This document shows positions 1 through 6,461 of a stretch of DNA of 7,799 nt, in pieces. Numbering within the stretch: position 1 is the stretch's first letter; each line of letters begins with the position of its first letter. Both the position numbers and the translations under genes were made by a program. The DNA is from Verrucomicrobia bacterium TMED40 (GTDB taxonomy: Bacteria > Verrucomicrobiota > Verrucomicrobiia > Opitutales > Seribacteraceae): positions 32,289 to 40,087 of the forward strand of contig NHCT01000053.1 of NCBI GenBank assembly GCA_002167605.1. Direction: 5' to 3'. Below the pieces are notes generated by a model. It had not been told where the DNA came from. It was given only the letters and a program-made list of their open reading frames with translations, and ran no database searches.

Positions 1-1
1 A

Positions 2-430
2 AAAAAGAAGATGGAAACGGTGCAAAAGTTTGACTCTTACCGTCTTCATCTAGAATTCATGCTCTCATTCTCTCCAAGTAAAAGAGGGAAAAAAAAATCA
101 GGTGGTCAAGTTTCTCTCTCAGACGATATAAAAATTACATTATTGGATTCTTATGGATTGGAAGGTTTGAGAGACGAATGTGGTTCAATTAATTCTCTCT
201 TTGCTCCTTCAGTAAATGCGTGCTTCCCCCCCTGTTCATGGCAAACTTTAGATCTTGAACTGAAAAAATCATCTGGAACAGAAAATGAATCTAGTGCTTT
301 CCTTTCAGTTCAACTTAACGGGACTGAAATTCACAAAAACTTCTCTTTGTATAAGCCAAAATCCCCTATCGTTCTCGAGGGAAATGAAAATGAAATCCAA
401 TTCAGGAATATATGGATTGAAAAAATCTAA
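2..430 (+). CDS. DUF1080 / 3-keto-disaccharide hydrolase-type domain protein, C-terminal part
   Basis: The reading frame is open to the left edge (Lys codons precede the first ATG at 11), so this is the C-terminal end of a longer gene and the ATG at 11 is probably internal. The visible ~140 residues match the C-terminal half of the DUF1080 beta-sandwich: a strand FDSYRLHLEF, then SGGQVSL, the block LLDSYGLEG followed by DECGSI, APSVNACFPP and WQTLDLEL, a strand with LNGTEIHKNF, and the typical ending EIQFRNIWIEKI. Proteins of this family are usually exported and bind or cleave sugars; several have been described as 3-keto-glycoside hydrolases/lyases. The first family-typical Glu/Gln-rich strand is altered here (KITLLDSYG where EVQILDSYG is common). 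The signal peptide and first half lie outside the window. The family call is firm, the substrate unknown. The next gene starts 49 bp downstream. Confidence 0.85.
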   Translation, partial: KKKMETVQKFDSYRLHLEFMLSFSPSKRGKKKSGGQVSLSDDIKITLLDSYGLEGLRDECGSINSLFAPSVNACFPPCSWQTLDLELKKSSGTENESSAFLSVQLNGTEIHKNFSLYKPKSPIVLEGNENEIQFRNIWIEKI

Positions 431-448
431 AGGTTAATAAGGAGACTT

Positions 449-520
449 TTGAATCAAAACCTCTTTCACATTTTATTTCATGAATCAAACGATATTAATT
501 TTTCTTTTTCTAATGGTTAA
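449..520 (+). CDS. possible 23-codon leader ORF overlapping the phosphatase start
   Basis: The clearest Shine-Dalgarno sequence in this gap, AAGGAG at 439-444, is 4 bases before a TTG at 449, not near the ATG at 480. The TTG opens a short frame that ends with TAA at 518-520, overlapping the start of the phosphatase gene in another frame. The bases after TTG (AATCAAAAC) nearly repeat those after the ATG at 480 (AATCAAAC). It could be a translated leader that couples the two reading frames, or just a relic of a small duplication. Existence as a real peptide gene is doubtful. Confidence 0.2.
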   Translation: MNQNLFHILFHESNDINFSFSNG

Positions 521-1082
521 TTTTCGCGTTTACGGCGACCAACCTAAAAACCAAAACCTTCCACACAGTGAACTAATCGCAAGCATGAAAGAGGGAGGTC
601 TTATACTCTATTTTCGCCACGCTTCGACGGAGAAAGACTACGCGGATCAAATAAAAGCTGATCCCAATGACGGTTCAACGCAAAGGGTCTTGAGTGAAAA
701 GGGATGGCACGAAGCAGTACATATTGGAAACTCTTTTAAATACCATTCCATTCCTTTTGGTAAGGTTTATAGCAGCCAATACTTTCGGGCTTGGCAAACG
801 GCATGGCTCGCTTTTGGAAAGTATGAAAAAAATAAAGATTTTAATTTTCTTCCCTTTGAGGATTACACTGTTGAACAATTTGAAGAGATGAAAAAGACAA
901 TCACACCATACCTTTCAACTCTTCCTCCCGAGGGGAAAAATACAATTATAGTAGCCCATGATGATCCATTTGAAGCCTCGACGGGGATATATCCTGAGCC
1001 GCAGGGAGTTTGTTATGTCGTTAAACCCTTAGGTGAAAAGAAATTCGAGATTCTTGGGTCTATCACTCCCGAGCAGTGGTAA
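480..1082 (+). CDS. exported histidine phosphatase family protein
   Basis: A 200-residue protein. Residues 1-19 are a hydrophobic signal peptide (MNQTILIFLFLMVNF), so the mature protein should be periplasmic or outside the cell. The core fits the histidine phosphatase (phosphoglycerate mutase-like) superfamily: the phospho-acceptor motif FRHAST with Arg46-His47, in which the usual RHG is RHA; a second Arg in SSQYFRAWQTA (Arg103), matching the SxxxRAxxTA pattern; and the second catalytic His in VAHDD (His160). The length is that of small one-domain family members. Substrates in this family range from sugar phosphates to phytate and phosphoproteins and cannot be told from the sequence. ATG at 480 is chosen because a stop lies upstream in frame (450) and the signal peptide begins here; it has no close ribosome-binding site. 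It follows the DUF1080 gene by 49 bp and may be co-transcribed with it. Confidence 0.85.
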   Translation: MNQTILIFLFLMVNFRVYGDQPKNQNLPHSELIASMKEGGLILYFRHASTEKDYADQIKADPNDGSTQRVLSEKGWHEAVHIGNSFKYHSIPFGKVYSSQYFRAWQTAWLAFGKYEKNKDFNFLPFEDYTVEQFEEMKKTITPYLSTLPPEGKNTIIVAHDDPFEASTGIYPEPQGVCYVVKPLGEKKFEILGSITPEQW

Positions 1083-1354
1083 AGGACTAATTTACATTTT
1101 TTCTTAAAGTTTCAATTCCAGCATAGCCAAATTTGTTCTTTTGGTCACTTTTAGTAACAAAGAAGTTCGTTTGTTAATAAAAACTTATTTTTTATTTCAG
1201 AAAATACTCTCTGCTTTTTGAGTTTACTTTTAAAGGGTTCATCCAATCCGTGTACTGGTTAATAACTCAATGAATCTATTATGATTTCATTCAAAAATCG
1301 TACTGTTGCTAAAACATAATAATTCCCAATACTTAAAGTCTGAATTATAGATTA
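1083..1354. other. AT-rich intergenic region, no gene seen
   Basis: This 272-bp gap between the phosphatase and waaA is AT-rich and holds no convincing reading frame, RNA gene or strong terminator. A short TTTGTT/AACAAA pair (1132-1137 with 1156-1161) is too weak to call. A poor promoter-like pair (TTGCTA at 1306-1311, AATACT at 1328-1333, 16-bp spacer) could serve waaA but has low information. waaA therefore most likely has its own promoter here, separate from the two genes on its left. Confidence 0.4.
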
Positions 1355-2671
1355 ATGATTTATCTGTACAGACTTGCATTACCGCTCGCCACGATCGCCT
1401 CTTTACCATACTACTTATATCGTATGTTGCGTCGTGGTGGGTACTCCCACAAAATTATGCATCGCCTCGGATTTTGGCCTGATTTAAAACCAAGAAAAAA
1501 AGGAGTAATAAGAATTTGGATTCAGGCTGTTAGTGTAGGAGAAGTCAGCTCCATAACGAAGCTGCTAGAAAACTTGCTCAGATCGTCAAATCTTGAGATC
1601 GTCCTTAGTAGCACGACAAGCACAGGCTTAAAATTAGGAGATCAACAATTCGGCTCCAGGTTGCTTGCTCACGGACCATTCCCCCTGGACTGGCTGCCCT
1701 TCTCCAATAAAGTCTGGAACAAAATCAAACCGGACCTAGCAATTTTGGTGGATAGCGAGCTTTGGCCGGAACATTTCCATCAGGCAAAAAAAAGAGAGGT
1801 TCCCGTTATGATTATCAATGCCCGTTTGTCCGACAGAACCTTTGCTCGTCTTTCATCTCCTCTTCTAAGATGGGCATATCCTTTGATTTTTCCTGATAAT
1901 CTATCGATCATCGCTTCCTCGGAAAATCAATACTCCCGCTGGGCTAGCTTCCCGTTACCACCCGAAAAAATCAAAATCTCAGGAAATCTTAAAATCGACG
2001 CAGTAAACCAAACCTTAATTAACCCGCAAAATCGGATTCAGATTCGAAAGGACCTTGGCTTTTCTGAAAATACCCTTGTGCTTGCTGGTGTTTCGACTTG
2101 GGAAGGTGAAGAAAAAATGCTTGTTGATTTGGTCCAGTTACTGCGCCTTGAAAAAATAGACTGTAGATTACTTCTTATACCTAGGCATGCCGAGCGCAGA
2201 GATGAAATTAAGAAAGTCCTCCAATCTTCGGCAATTACTCATCAGTTTCGAACAGAAAGCCAGAGAGATTCCAATGAAACCATTGCCTATGTGGGTGATA
2301 CTACAGGAGAAGTTATAATTCTCCTACAAGCTGCTGACTTTGCTTTCATGGGAAAATCTCTTCCTCCACACCATGGTGGTCAGAATCCGATTGAACCGGT
2401 GGCAATTGGACTCCCCTTAGTTTTGGGACCAAATTACCAAAATTTCAGAGAAACTTGCCACGACTTGCTTAAGCATGAAGGAGTTTTGATTGGTAAAAAT
2501 ATTGATGAAACCAAATCAAATATTTGGAAAATTGCAACGGATAAAGAGTTAAGGGAGCAAATGAAACATAACTGTAATGCTTGGATGACCAAGCAGGGGC
2601 GTCCAAGTCAGTATACATATGAAGCTATCTCTAGAGAATTTGAAAAAATTTCTTTAGAGAAAAGTGCTTAG
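1355..2671 (+). CDS. waaA: 3-deoxy-D-manno-octulosonic acid (Kdo) transferase
   Basis: A 438-residue GT-B glycosyltransferase (family GT30) that moves Kdo from CMP-Kdo onto lipid A precursors at the cytoplasmic face of the inner membrane. Residues 1-24 form the N-terminal membrane anchor followed by the basic RMLRRGGY segment and the typical HRLGFWP. Family landmarks in order: WIQAVSVGEVSS with the candidate catalytic Glu63; HGPFPLDWL; ILVDSELWPEHF with Glu136; INARLSDRTF; SGNLKID; AGVSTWEGEE; LIPRHAERRDEI; DTTGEV; and the CMP-Kdo-binding GGQNPIEP near residues 341-348. The length is normal for WaaA and no break is seen. The ATG at 1355 is followed directly by the membrane anchor; no clear ribosome-binding site precedes it. 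Whether it adds one, two or more Kdo units cannot be read from the sequence. Its presence implies an LPS-containing outer membrane. Confidence 0.95.
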   Translation: MIYLYRLALPLATIASLPYYLYRMLRRGGYSHKIMHRLGFWPDLKPRKKGVIRIWIQAVSVGEVSSITKLLENLLRSSNLEIVLSSTTSTGLKLGDQQFGSRLLAHGPFPLDWLPFSNKVWNKIKPDLAILVDSELWPEHFHQAKKREVPVMIINARLSDRTFARLSSPLLRWAYPLIFPDNLSIIASSENQYSRWASFPLPPEKIKISGNLKIDAVNQTLINPQNRIQIRKDLGFSENTLVLAGVSTWEGEEKMLVDLVQLLRLEKIDCRLLLIPRHAERRDEIKKVLQSSAITHQFRTESQRDSNETIAYVGDTTGEVIILLQAADFAFMGKSLPPHHGGQNPIEPVAIGLPLVLGPNYQNFRETCHDLLKHEGVLIGKNIDETKSNIWKIATDKELREQMKHNCNAWMTKQGRPSQYTYEAISREFEKISLEKSA

Positions 2672-2720
2672 TTTCATCTACAAATTGCCCGCCTTTTTTT
2701 CTTATAAAAAAGAAAATCGG

Positions 2721-2819
2721 TATAATTTGTTACATTTCGAAAAATTGAGATTTAGTCTCAATAAGGCTTGACCTCAATAAATACGCGGTATTAAGTTGAG
2801 ACTCAATCTCATTTATATT
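2721..2819 (+). promoter_or_regulatory. promoter/operator region upstream of the first binding protein
   Basis: A perfect -10 box TATAAT lies at 2721-2726, but its -35 region is poor. A second possible promoter is TTGACC at 2768-2773 with TATTAA at 2789-2794 (spacer only 15). A third is TATATT at 2814-2819 with a weak TTAAGT at 2791-2796. Two palindromes of the same design, TTGAGA-N5-TCTCA(A), lie at 2745-2761 and 2796-2812, and a further inverted pair CTCAA/TTGAG (2773-2777 with 2796-2800) encloses AATAC-GCG-GTATT at 2780-2792. The symmetry and placement fit operators of a dimeric regulator. No Pho-box-like direct repeats were seen. Which promoter is used is unknown. Confidence 0.5.
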
Positions 2820-2871
2820 TTTCCGTACTTTTATGTTGCAATTATTTTACAAATTTAAAAACAAGGTAATA

Positions 2872-3807
2872 ATGCTCACATTGCGTTACTTTAAGATACT
2901 GTTTTTACCATTGATATTTACCTTGTGCGGTTCTTGCTTAAATGATTCCAGTGAGGGTATTGGTACCAGTAAGAATGAGCTTGGTCTCTCCAACATTGTG
3001 ATTGCTTTAAAAGCGAACAAAAACCCGGAGCTAATGCTTTCAGAAAAACTGGAATTAGAAGAATATCTTTCTGCCAAGTTGAATAGGAAAGTAGATGTAT
3101 TGATTCCAACTGACTCTTCCATAATTGTTGAATCATTCAGGAATGGAACTCTAGATATTGGTTATCTTAGTTCTACGGATGCAGCTCGTAACATTGAACA
3201 AAGCACTGCATCTTTATTCTTAGTCCACTTAAAAAATGGCAATCCTTTTTATCAAAGTGTGTGGCTATCCCTTAAAGATAAACCTTACAATTCCATTTTG
3301 GACCTAGAAAGTTTACCAGTTTCATTCGCAAGTCGCTCGAGTACATCTGGTTTTCTAATTCCAGTGTATGATCTTGTGCAGAGGGGGTTGGTTGGTCCCA
3401 ATTCAAGTCTTGATGATTTTTTCTCTAAAACGGTTTATGGCACAGGTTATGTCTCAGCAGTCAAAAAAGTACTGTCAGGAGAAGTGGAAGCGGCGGCAGT
3501 TAGCGATTATGTGTACCTCGAAAACAATTATTTGGACGATGTAGACAGGGCAAAGCTTAAGATCGTGCAAAGCCAGGGTCCCGTTCCTTCGCACACCCTA
3601 TGCATCCGCTCCTCCATTTCCAATAATGATAAAAAATTACTATTAAACGCCTTTCTAGAGCTTAATCGTAAAAACCCTTCACTATGTAATCGCGTATTTA
3701 ATGGTAAACTCGTTACTACTAAACAAGATAAGCATTTAGGGATCTTAAACCGGGCAATTGAAACTCAGAAAACTATGATGGCAAAGGGAGTGTTGCCCCC
3801 TTCTTAA
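2872..3807 (+). CDS. PhnD-type ABC transporter substrate-binding lipoprotein, copy 1
   Basis: A 311-residue periplasmic-binding protein of the phosphate/phosphite/phosphonate (PhnD) family. The ATG at 2872 is preferred over 2833 because AAGG lies 5 bases before it and it starts a compact signal peptide (MLTLRYFKILFLPLIFTLCG) ending at Cys22 in a somewhat unusual lipobox (CGSC). Family marks: FRNGTLDIGYLSSTDAARN, the analogue of the PhnD segment that lines the ligand cleft; the anion-binding STSGFLIP at residues 157-164, whose Ser/Thr/Ser amides grip the phosphoryl group in known members; GTGYVSAVKKVLSGEVEAAA; and VSDYV. The protein would hang from the outer face of the inner membrane (or the outer membrane) and hand ligand to the permease encoded at 5638. 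By eye it is identical to copy 2 at well over half of aligned positions. The ligand (phosphonate, phosphite, phosphate or another oxyanion) is not determined. Confidence 0.88.
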   Translation: MLTLRYFKILFLPLIFTLCGSCLNDSSEGIGTSKNELGLSNIVIALKANKNPELMLSEKLELEEYLSAKLNRKVDVLIPTDSSIIVESFRNGTLDIGYLSSTDAARNIEQSTASLFLVHLKNGNPFYQSVWLSLKDKPYNSILDLESLPVSFASRSSTSGFLIPVYDLVQRGLVGPNSSLDDFFSKTVYGTGYVSAVKKVLSGEVEAAAVSDYVYLENNYLDDVDRAKLKIVQSQGPVPSHTLCIRSSISNNDKKLLLNAFLELNRKNPSLCNRVFNGKLVTTKQDKHLGILNRAIETQKTMMAKGVLPPS

Positions 3808-3816
3808 GTTTACAGC

Positions 3817-3832
3817 GGAATTGTAAAATTCC
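3817..3832. repeat. small perfect hairpin after copy 1
   Basis: GGAATT and AATTCC form a perfect 6-bp stem with a GTAA loop, 9 bases after the stop codon of the first binding protein. No run of T follows, so it is not a standard intrinsic terminator; it could protect the 3' end of the transcript or partly attenuate read-through to the second copy. The same gap also has ACCAT/ATGGT (3857-3861 with 3869-3873) and ACTTGGT/ACCAAGT (3892-3898 with 3939-3945). Confidence 0.35.
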
Positions 3833-3935
3833 AGAAGAATATTTAGCGAATTTGTAACCATAGACCTGATGGTCAAATTCTAATCAAAAACACTTGGTTA
3901 CCTGTTGTTTTCCTCAGTCAATCATGCTTACTCCA

Positions 3936-3964
3936 TTGACCAAGTTAAAAGGAAAGACTAATCT
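3936..3964 (+). promoter_or_regulatory. weak promoter candidate for the second binding protein
   Basis: TTGACC (3936-3941) matches five of six bases of the -35 consensus; 17 bases later is TAATCT (3959-3964), a poor -10 box. A start of transcription here would leave a leader of about 10 bases before the ATG at 3981. The poor -10 makes read-through from upstream equally likely. Confidence 0.2.
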
Positions 3965-3980
3965 TCAGGTAAGTAATTTA

Positions 3981-4907
3981 ATGATATCTCCGATTCGCAA
4001 TTTCCATTCTTGGTCTATATTTTTCTTTTTTACCCTCATCATTTCTTGTAGCGATCGTACGGAGCCTAGCGTACCTTCGGAAATTAATGATCAGGAGTTA
4101 AGTCTTCAAAAAGTTATTTTTTCTCTCAAGGCGAATAAGAAACCTGAAATGATGCTCGCAGAGAAATTCAACCTTGAAAAGTATCTACAAAATAAGCTAC
4201 AACGGAAAGTGGAAGTTATTCTTTCTTCCGATTCTTCAGTAGTCATAGAATCCTTTAGAAATGGTACCGTTGATTTAGCATTTTCTAGTCACACAGATGC
4301 CGTTCGCAATATTGAGCAAAATACCGGTAGCATATTACTTAGCAGCTCAAATAAAGGAAACAGTCATTATCAAAGTGTATGGTTATGCTTAGAAGAGAAA
4401 AATTTCCATTCTATCAAGGATTTGAGGAATAGACCCGTCTCCTTTTCTAGCCGCTCAAGCACATCAGGCTTTCTAATACCAGCATTGGACCTTGCTAAAA
4501 AAGGATTTATTGGTCCCAGCAAGTCACTTACAGATTTCTTTTCTCTGGTTATTTATGGCAATGGATATGTTTCTGCTGTTGAAAAGGTATTGAGTGGCGA
4601 AGTTGATGCTGCAGCAGTCAGTGACTATGTCTTCAAGGAGGATAATAAATTTCTTACTGATACGCAAAAATCTAAACTTAAAATATTTCAAGAACAAGGA
4701 CCGGTTCCAAATCATGTAATATCAGCTAGAATAAGTCTTTCCAACAATGACAAAAAAATCCTAAGACAAGCATTATTGGATATGAATGAAGAAAATCCAA
4801 AACTTTGTGATCAAATTTTCAATGGCAAATTAATTATCCTAGATAATAACGAACATATACAGCTTACTCTCGATGCACTTGAGGTTCAAAAAACTCTTAT
4901 GCCATAA
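3981..4907 (+). CDS. PhnD-type ABC transporter substrate-binding lipoprotein, copy 2
   Basis: A 308-residue paralogue of the preceding binding protein. The ATG at 3981 is chosen because it opens a compact lipoprotein signal (MISPIRNFHSWSIFFFFTLIISC) with lipobox IISC and acceptor Cys23; upstream starts (TTG 3894, ATG 3924) would put an unusual hydrophilic stretch before the signal. Shared blocks include SFRNGTVDLAF, HTDAVRNIEQ, HYQSVWL, the anion-binding STSGFLIP at residues 160-167, GNGYVSAVEKVLSGEVDAAAVSDYV, QGPVPNH and NNDKK. Differences cluster near the N-terminus, around residues 118-128 and in segments between the conserved blocks, where ligand specificity could differ. The gap of 173 bp to copy 1 and 47 bp to the ATPase suggests one locus, perhaps one transcript. 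It is inferred to be a second receptor for the same permease; a duplication made after speciation or before cannot be told here. Confidence 0.87.
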   Translation: MISPIRNFHSWSIFFFFTLIISCSDRTEPSVPSEINDQELSLQKVIFSLKANKKPEMMLAEKFNLEKYLQNKLQRKVEVILSSDSSVVIESFRNGTVDLAFSSHTDAVRNIEQNTGSILLSSSNKGNSHYQSVWLCLEEKNFHSIKDLRNRPVSFSSRSSTSGFLIPALDLAKKGFIGPSKSLTDFFSLVIYGNGYVSAVEKVLSGEVDAAAVSDYVFKEDNKFLTDTQKSKLKIFQEQGPVPNHVISARISLSNNDKKILRQALLDMNEENPKLCDQIFNGKLIILDNNEHIQLTLDALEVQKTLMP

Positions 4908-4929
4908 AATCTTCTCAGGGTATTTTTTA

Positions 4930-4935
4930 TATACT
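4930..4935 (+). promoter_or_regulatory. possible -10 box before the ATPase gene
   Basis: TATACT (five of six matches to the -10 consensus) lies 19 bases before the ATPase ATG, in an AT-rich strip (4921-4938). No good -35 is seen at the usual distance, and no Shine-Dalgarno sequence precedes the ATG, so a promoter here would give a very short, site-less leader. Weak evidence. Confidence 0.25.
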
Positions 4936-4954
4936 ATAGCCTATCGCTTTTCTC

Positions 4955-5641
4955 ATGCCCAAGACTCTCTTAACGACTAAGAATCTTGGTCTTGAAGTAG
5001 AAGGTCGCACTCTACTTAAAAGCCTAATTCTTTCCCTCAACCCAGGCACCTTTGTCGCGGTCACTGGTCCGTCCGGATCCGGCAAAACCACACTCCTGCG
5101 AACCCTCGCAGGTGAGTTAGATCCCGCAGAGGGCAAGGTGGTAAATTATCTCGATTGCCCCACCCGTCTCGCCATGATCTTCCAGGATCTTCAGTTGGCG
5201 GATGGAGCCACCGCCCTCACTAATGTCCTGGGTGGCAGTCTTGGTAGACATTCCTTTCTTTCCACCCTCTTTAGGTTTCCATCCGAAGAACGGGAAAAGG
5301 CCCTCCATTTACTTGCCAAATTTGGTCTATCCGAAAAGTCAAACCAATGGGCATCCACCCTTTCCAGAGGCGAAAGGCAAAGAGTCGCTGCTTGCCGCAC
5401 CCTCCTCACCCGCCCGCATTTGCTTCTCGCCGACGAACCCGTCTCCAGCCTTGACCCCTCCCTTGCTGACGAGGTGCTCGCCCATCTGTCCAATGAAATT
5501 TCCGGAAAAAATGGCTGCCTTGTCTGTGCCCTCCATAATGATGAACAAGTGGCGAAATTTGCTGATCTTGTACTACGGCTTGATCCGTCAGACCCCAATG
5601 GGTGGAAGCTCGAAGACCTCAAACCAAAGGAAGTAGCTTGA
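4955..5641 (+). CDS. phnC: PhnC-type ABC transporter ATP-binding protein
   Basis: A complete 228-residue ABC ATPase that powers uptake through the permease encoded next to it. Motifs in order: Walker A GPSGSGKTT (residues 38-46); Q-loop IFQD with Gln77; signature LSRGERQRVA (136-145); Walker B LLLADEP with Asp160 and Glu161; D-loop SSLD; H-loop His194 in ALHN. The Q-loop-to-signature spacing and the TLSRGERQRVAACRTLL block resemble PhnC of phosphonate importers, and the neighbours agree. The signature has Arg in place of the second Gly of LSGGQ, a mild departure. There is no visible ribosome-binding site before the ATG at 4955. The TGA overlaps the TTG start of the permease gene, pointing to translational coupling. 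The gene is markedly richer in GC than the binding-protein genes to its left (39 of 60 bases at 5041-5100 against 22 of 60 at 4381-4440). Confidence 0.9.
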   Translation: MPKTLLTTKNLGLEVEGRTLLKSLILSLNPGTFVAVTGPSGSGKTTLLRTLAGELDPAEGKVVNYLDCPTRLAMIFQDLQLADGATALTNVLGGSLGRHSFLSTLFRFPSEEREKALHLLAKFGLSEKSNQWASTLSRGERQRVAACRTLLTRPHLLLADEPVSSLDPSLADEVLAHLSNEISGKNGCLVCALHNDEQVAKFADLVLRLDPSDPNGWKLEDLKPKEVA

Positions 5642-6444
5642 AACTCGAACTTCCCTGGCACAGCCGTTTCGATCTTCTTGGAATTACCTTCCTGCTCTTT
5701 TTACTTGGGGCCGTTGGGGCTCTGCCTTCCATAGAGGGCTCAGGTCGCGATCTTGATTACTGGGGAAACCTCTCCCGGTTTGCATCTCAGTTTTTCCCAC
5801 CGGACTGGTCGATTCTTGATCGTACCCTTGAAGGCTTATTGGAAACTGTTCAAATTGCCCTGGTTTCCACCCTGCTTTCCATTGTTATCTCGATTGTGCT
5901 TTCCATTGGTGCCGCCCGAACCATTGCTCCGCTTTGGTTACTCTGGCCCACCCGCATGTTACTCAACCTCATCCGGACCATCCCCAGTTTACTTTGGGCC
6001 TTGCTTGCGGTGGTCATTGTGGGATCGAATCCACTCGCAGGGGTTATTGCCCTCAGTTTTTACAGTGTGGGGTACCTCGCCAAATTTTTCAGCGAAACTT
6101 TTGAAACTGCAAACACCGATGCCCAGCAGGCACTCCGTTCCCTAGGAGCCAGTCCTCTTCAGGCTTTTCAATTTGGGCTTTGGCCCAATGCACGACCGAT
6201 CATCTGGAGTCATTGCTTATGGATGCTTGAATACAATGTTCGCTCCGCCAGCATCATTGGCTATGTGGGTGCAGGGGGTATCGGATTACATCTCAAACTT
6301 TACGCGGAATCTGCAGACAGTTGGAATAAATTCTCGTTAGTTCTTCTTTGTATCCTAGCAATCGTGACTGTCTTGGATTTCACCGGAGAAAAAATCCGAC
6401 AATCCATCCGCGATCAATTGGAAGGAAAGAAGAAAACCGACTGA
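5638..6444 (+). CDS. phnE: PhnE-type ABC transporter permease
   Basis: A 268-residue inner-membrane protein forming the channel for the PhnD/PhnC-type importer. The TTG at 5638 is the best start: AAGGA at 5627-5631 lies 6 bases upstream and the codon overlaps the ATPase stop (TTGA), a common coupling arrangement; the GTG at 5602 would add 12 charged residues and has a poorer site. Visible features: a first membrane span (ITFLLFLLGAVGAL); the PhnE-like FFPPDW followed by LEGLLETVQIALVSTLLSI; further spans through VISIVLSIGA, LLWALLAVVIVG and VIALSFYSVGYLA; the cytoplasmic EAA-like loop DAQQALRSLGASPLQAFQFG, which docks on the ATPase; IIGYVGAGGIG; and a final span (LVLLCILAIVTVLDF). Length is normal. 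A charged tail ends the protein. The next gene is on the opposite strand and converges with a 4-bp gap. Confidence 0.9.
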   Translation: MKLELPWHSRFDLLGITFLLFLLGAVGALPSIEGSGRDLDYWGNLSRFASQFFPPDWSILDRTLEGLLETVQIALVSTLLSIVISIVLSIGAARTIAPLWLLWPTRMLLNLIRTIPSLLWALLAVVIVGSNPLAGVIALSFYSVGYLAKFFSETFETANTDAQQALRSLGASPLQAFQFGLWPNARPIIWSHCLWMLEYNVRSASIIGYVGAGGIGLHLKLYAESADSWNKFSLVLLCILAIVTVLDFTGEKIRQSIRDQLEGKKKTD

Positions 6445-6461
6445 GGATTCAATCAGTTTTC
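6432..6461. terminator. weak bidirectional hairpin between convergent genes
   Basis: GAAAAC (6432-6437) pairs with GTTTTC (6456-6461), and TGA (6442-6444) with TCA (6453-6455), giving an interrupted stem that spans the two converging stop codons, with A-rich and T-rich flanks usable in both directions. The stem is short and bulged, so this is only a candidate shared terminator. Confidence 0.25.

Noticed and set aside
2693..2712. AT-only hairpin (CTTTTTT/AAAAAAG) after waaA as a terminator
   Set aside because: The stem is nearly all A-T pairs and has no following T-run, so it would be too weak to count as an intrinsic terminator.
2833..2871. Upstream ATG (2833) as start of the first binding protein
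   Set aside because: It adds 13 residues before a complete lipoprotein signal peptide, while the ATG at 2872 has AAGG at a proper distance.
2672..2871. Pho box or riboswitch upstream of the binding proteins
   Set aside because: No 11-bp-spaced CTGTCAT-like direct repeats and no recognisable riboswitch core were found; the structure seen is operator-like palindromes.
3894..3980. TTG (3894) or ATG (3924) as start of the second binding protein
   Set aside because: They put a long polar stretch before the signal peptide and have no better ribosome-binding site; ATG 3981 gives a normal lipoprotein signal.
480..4907. A single phosphorus-acquisition operon joining the exported phosphatase with the importer
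   Set aside because: waaA and two sizeable gaps with their own promoter-like sequences separate them; the shared theme may be chance.
5602..5637. GTG (5602) as start of the permease
   Set aside because: The TTG at 5638 has AAGGA six bases upstream and overlaps the ATPase stop; the GTG would add a charged, unconserved extension.
5191..5661. Minus-strand open frame across the ATPase gene, and plus-strand frames at 5202-5636 and 5753-6145
   Set aside because: Antisense or shifted-frame shadows of the ATPase and permease genes, with no domain or start signal.
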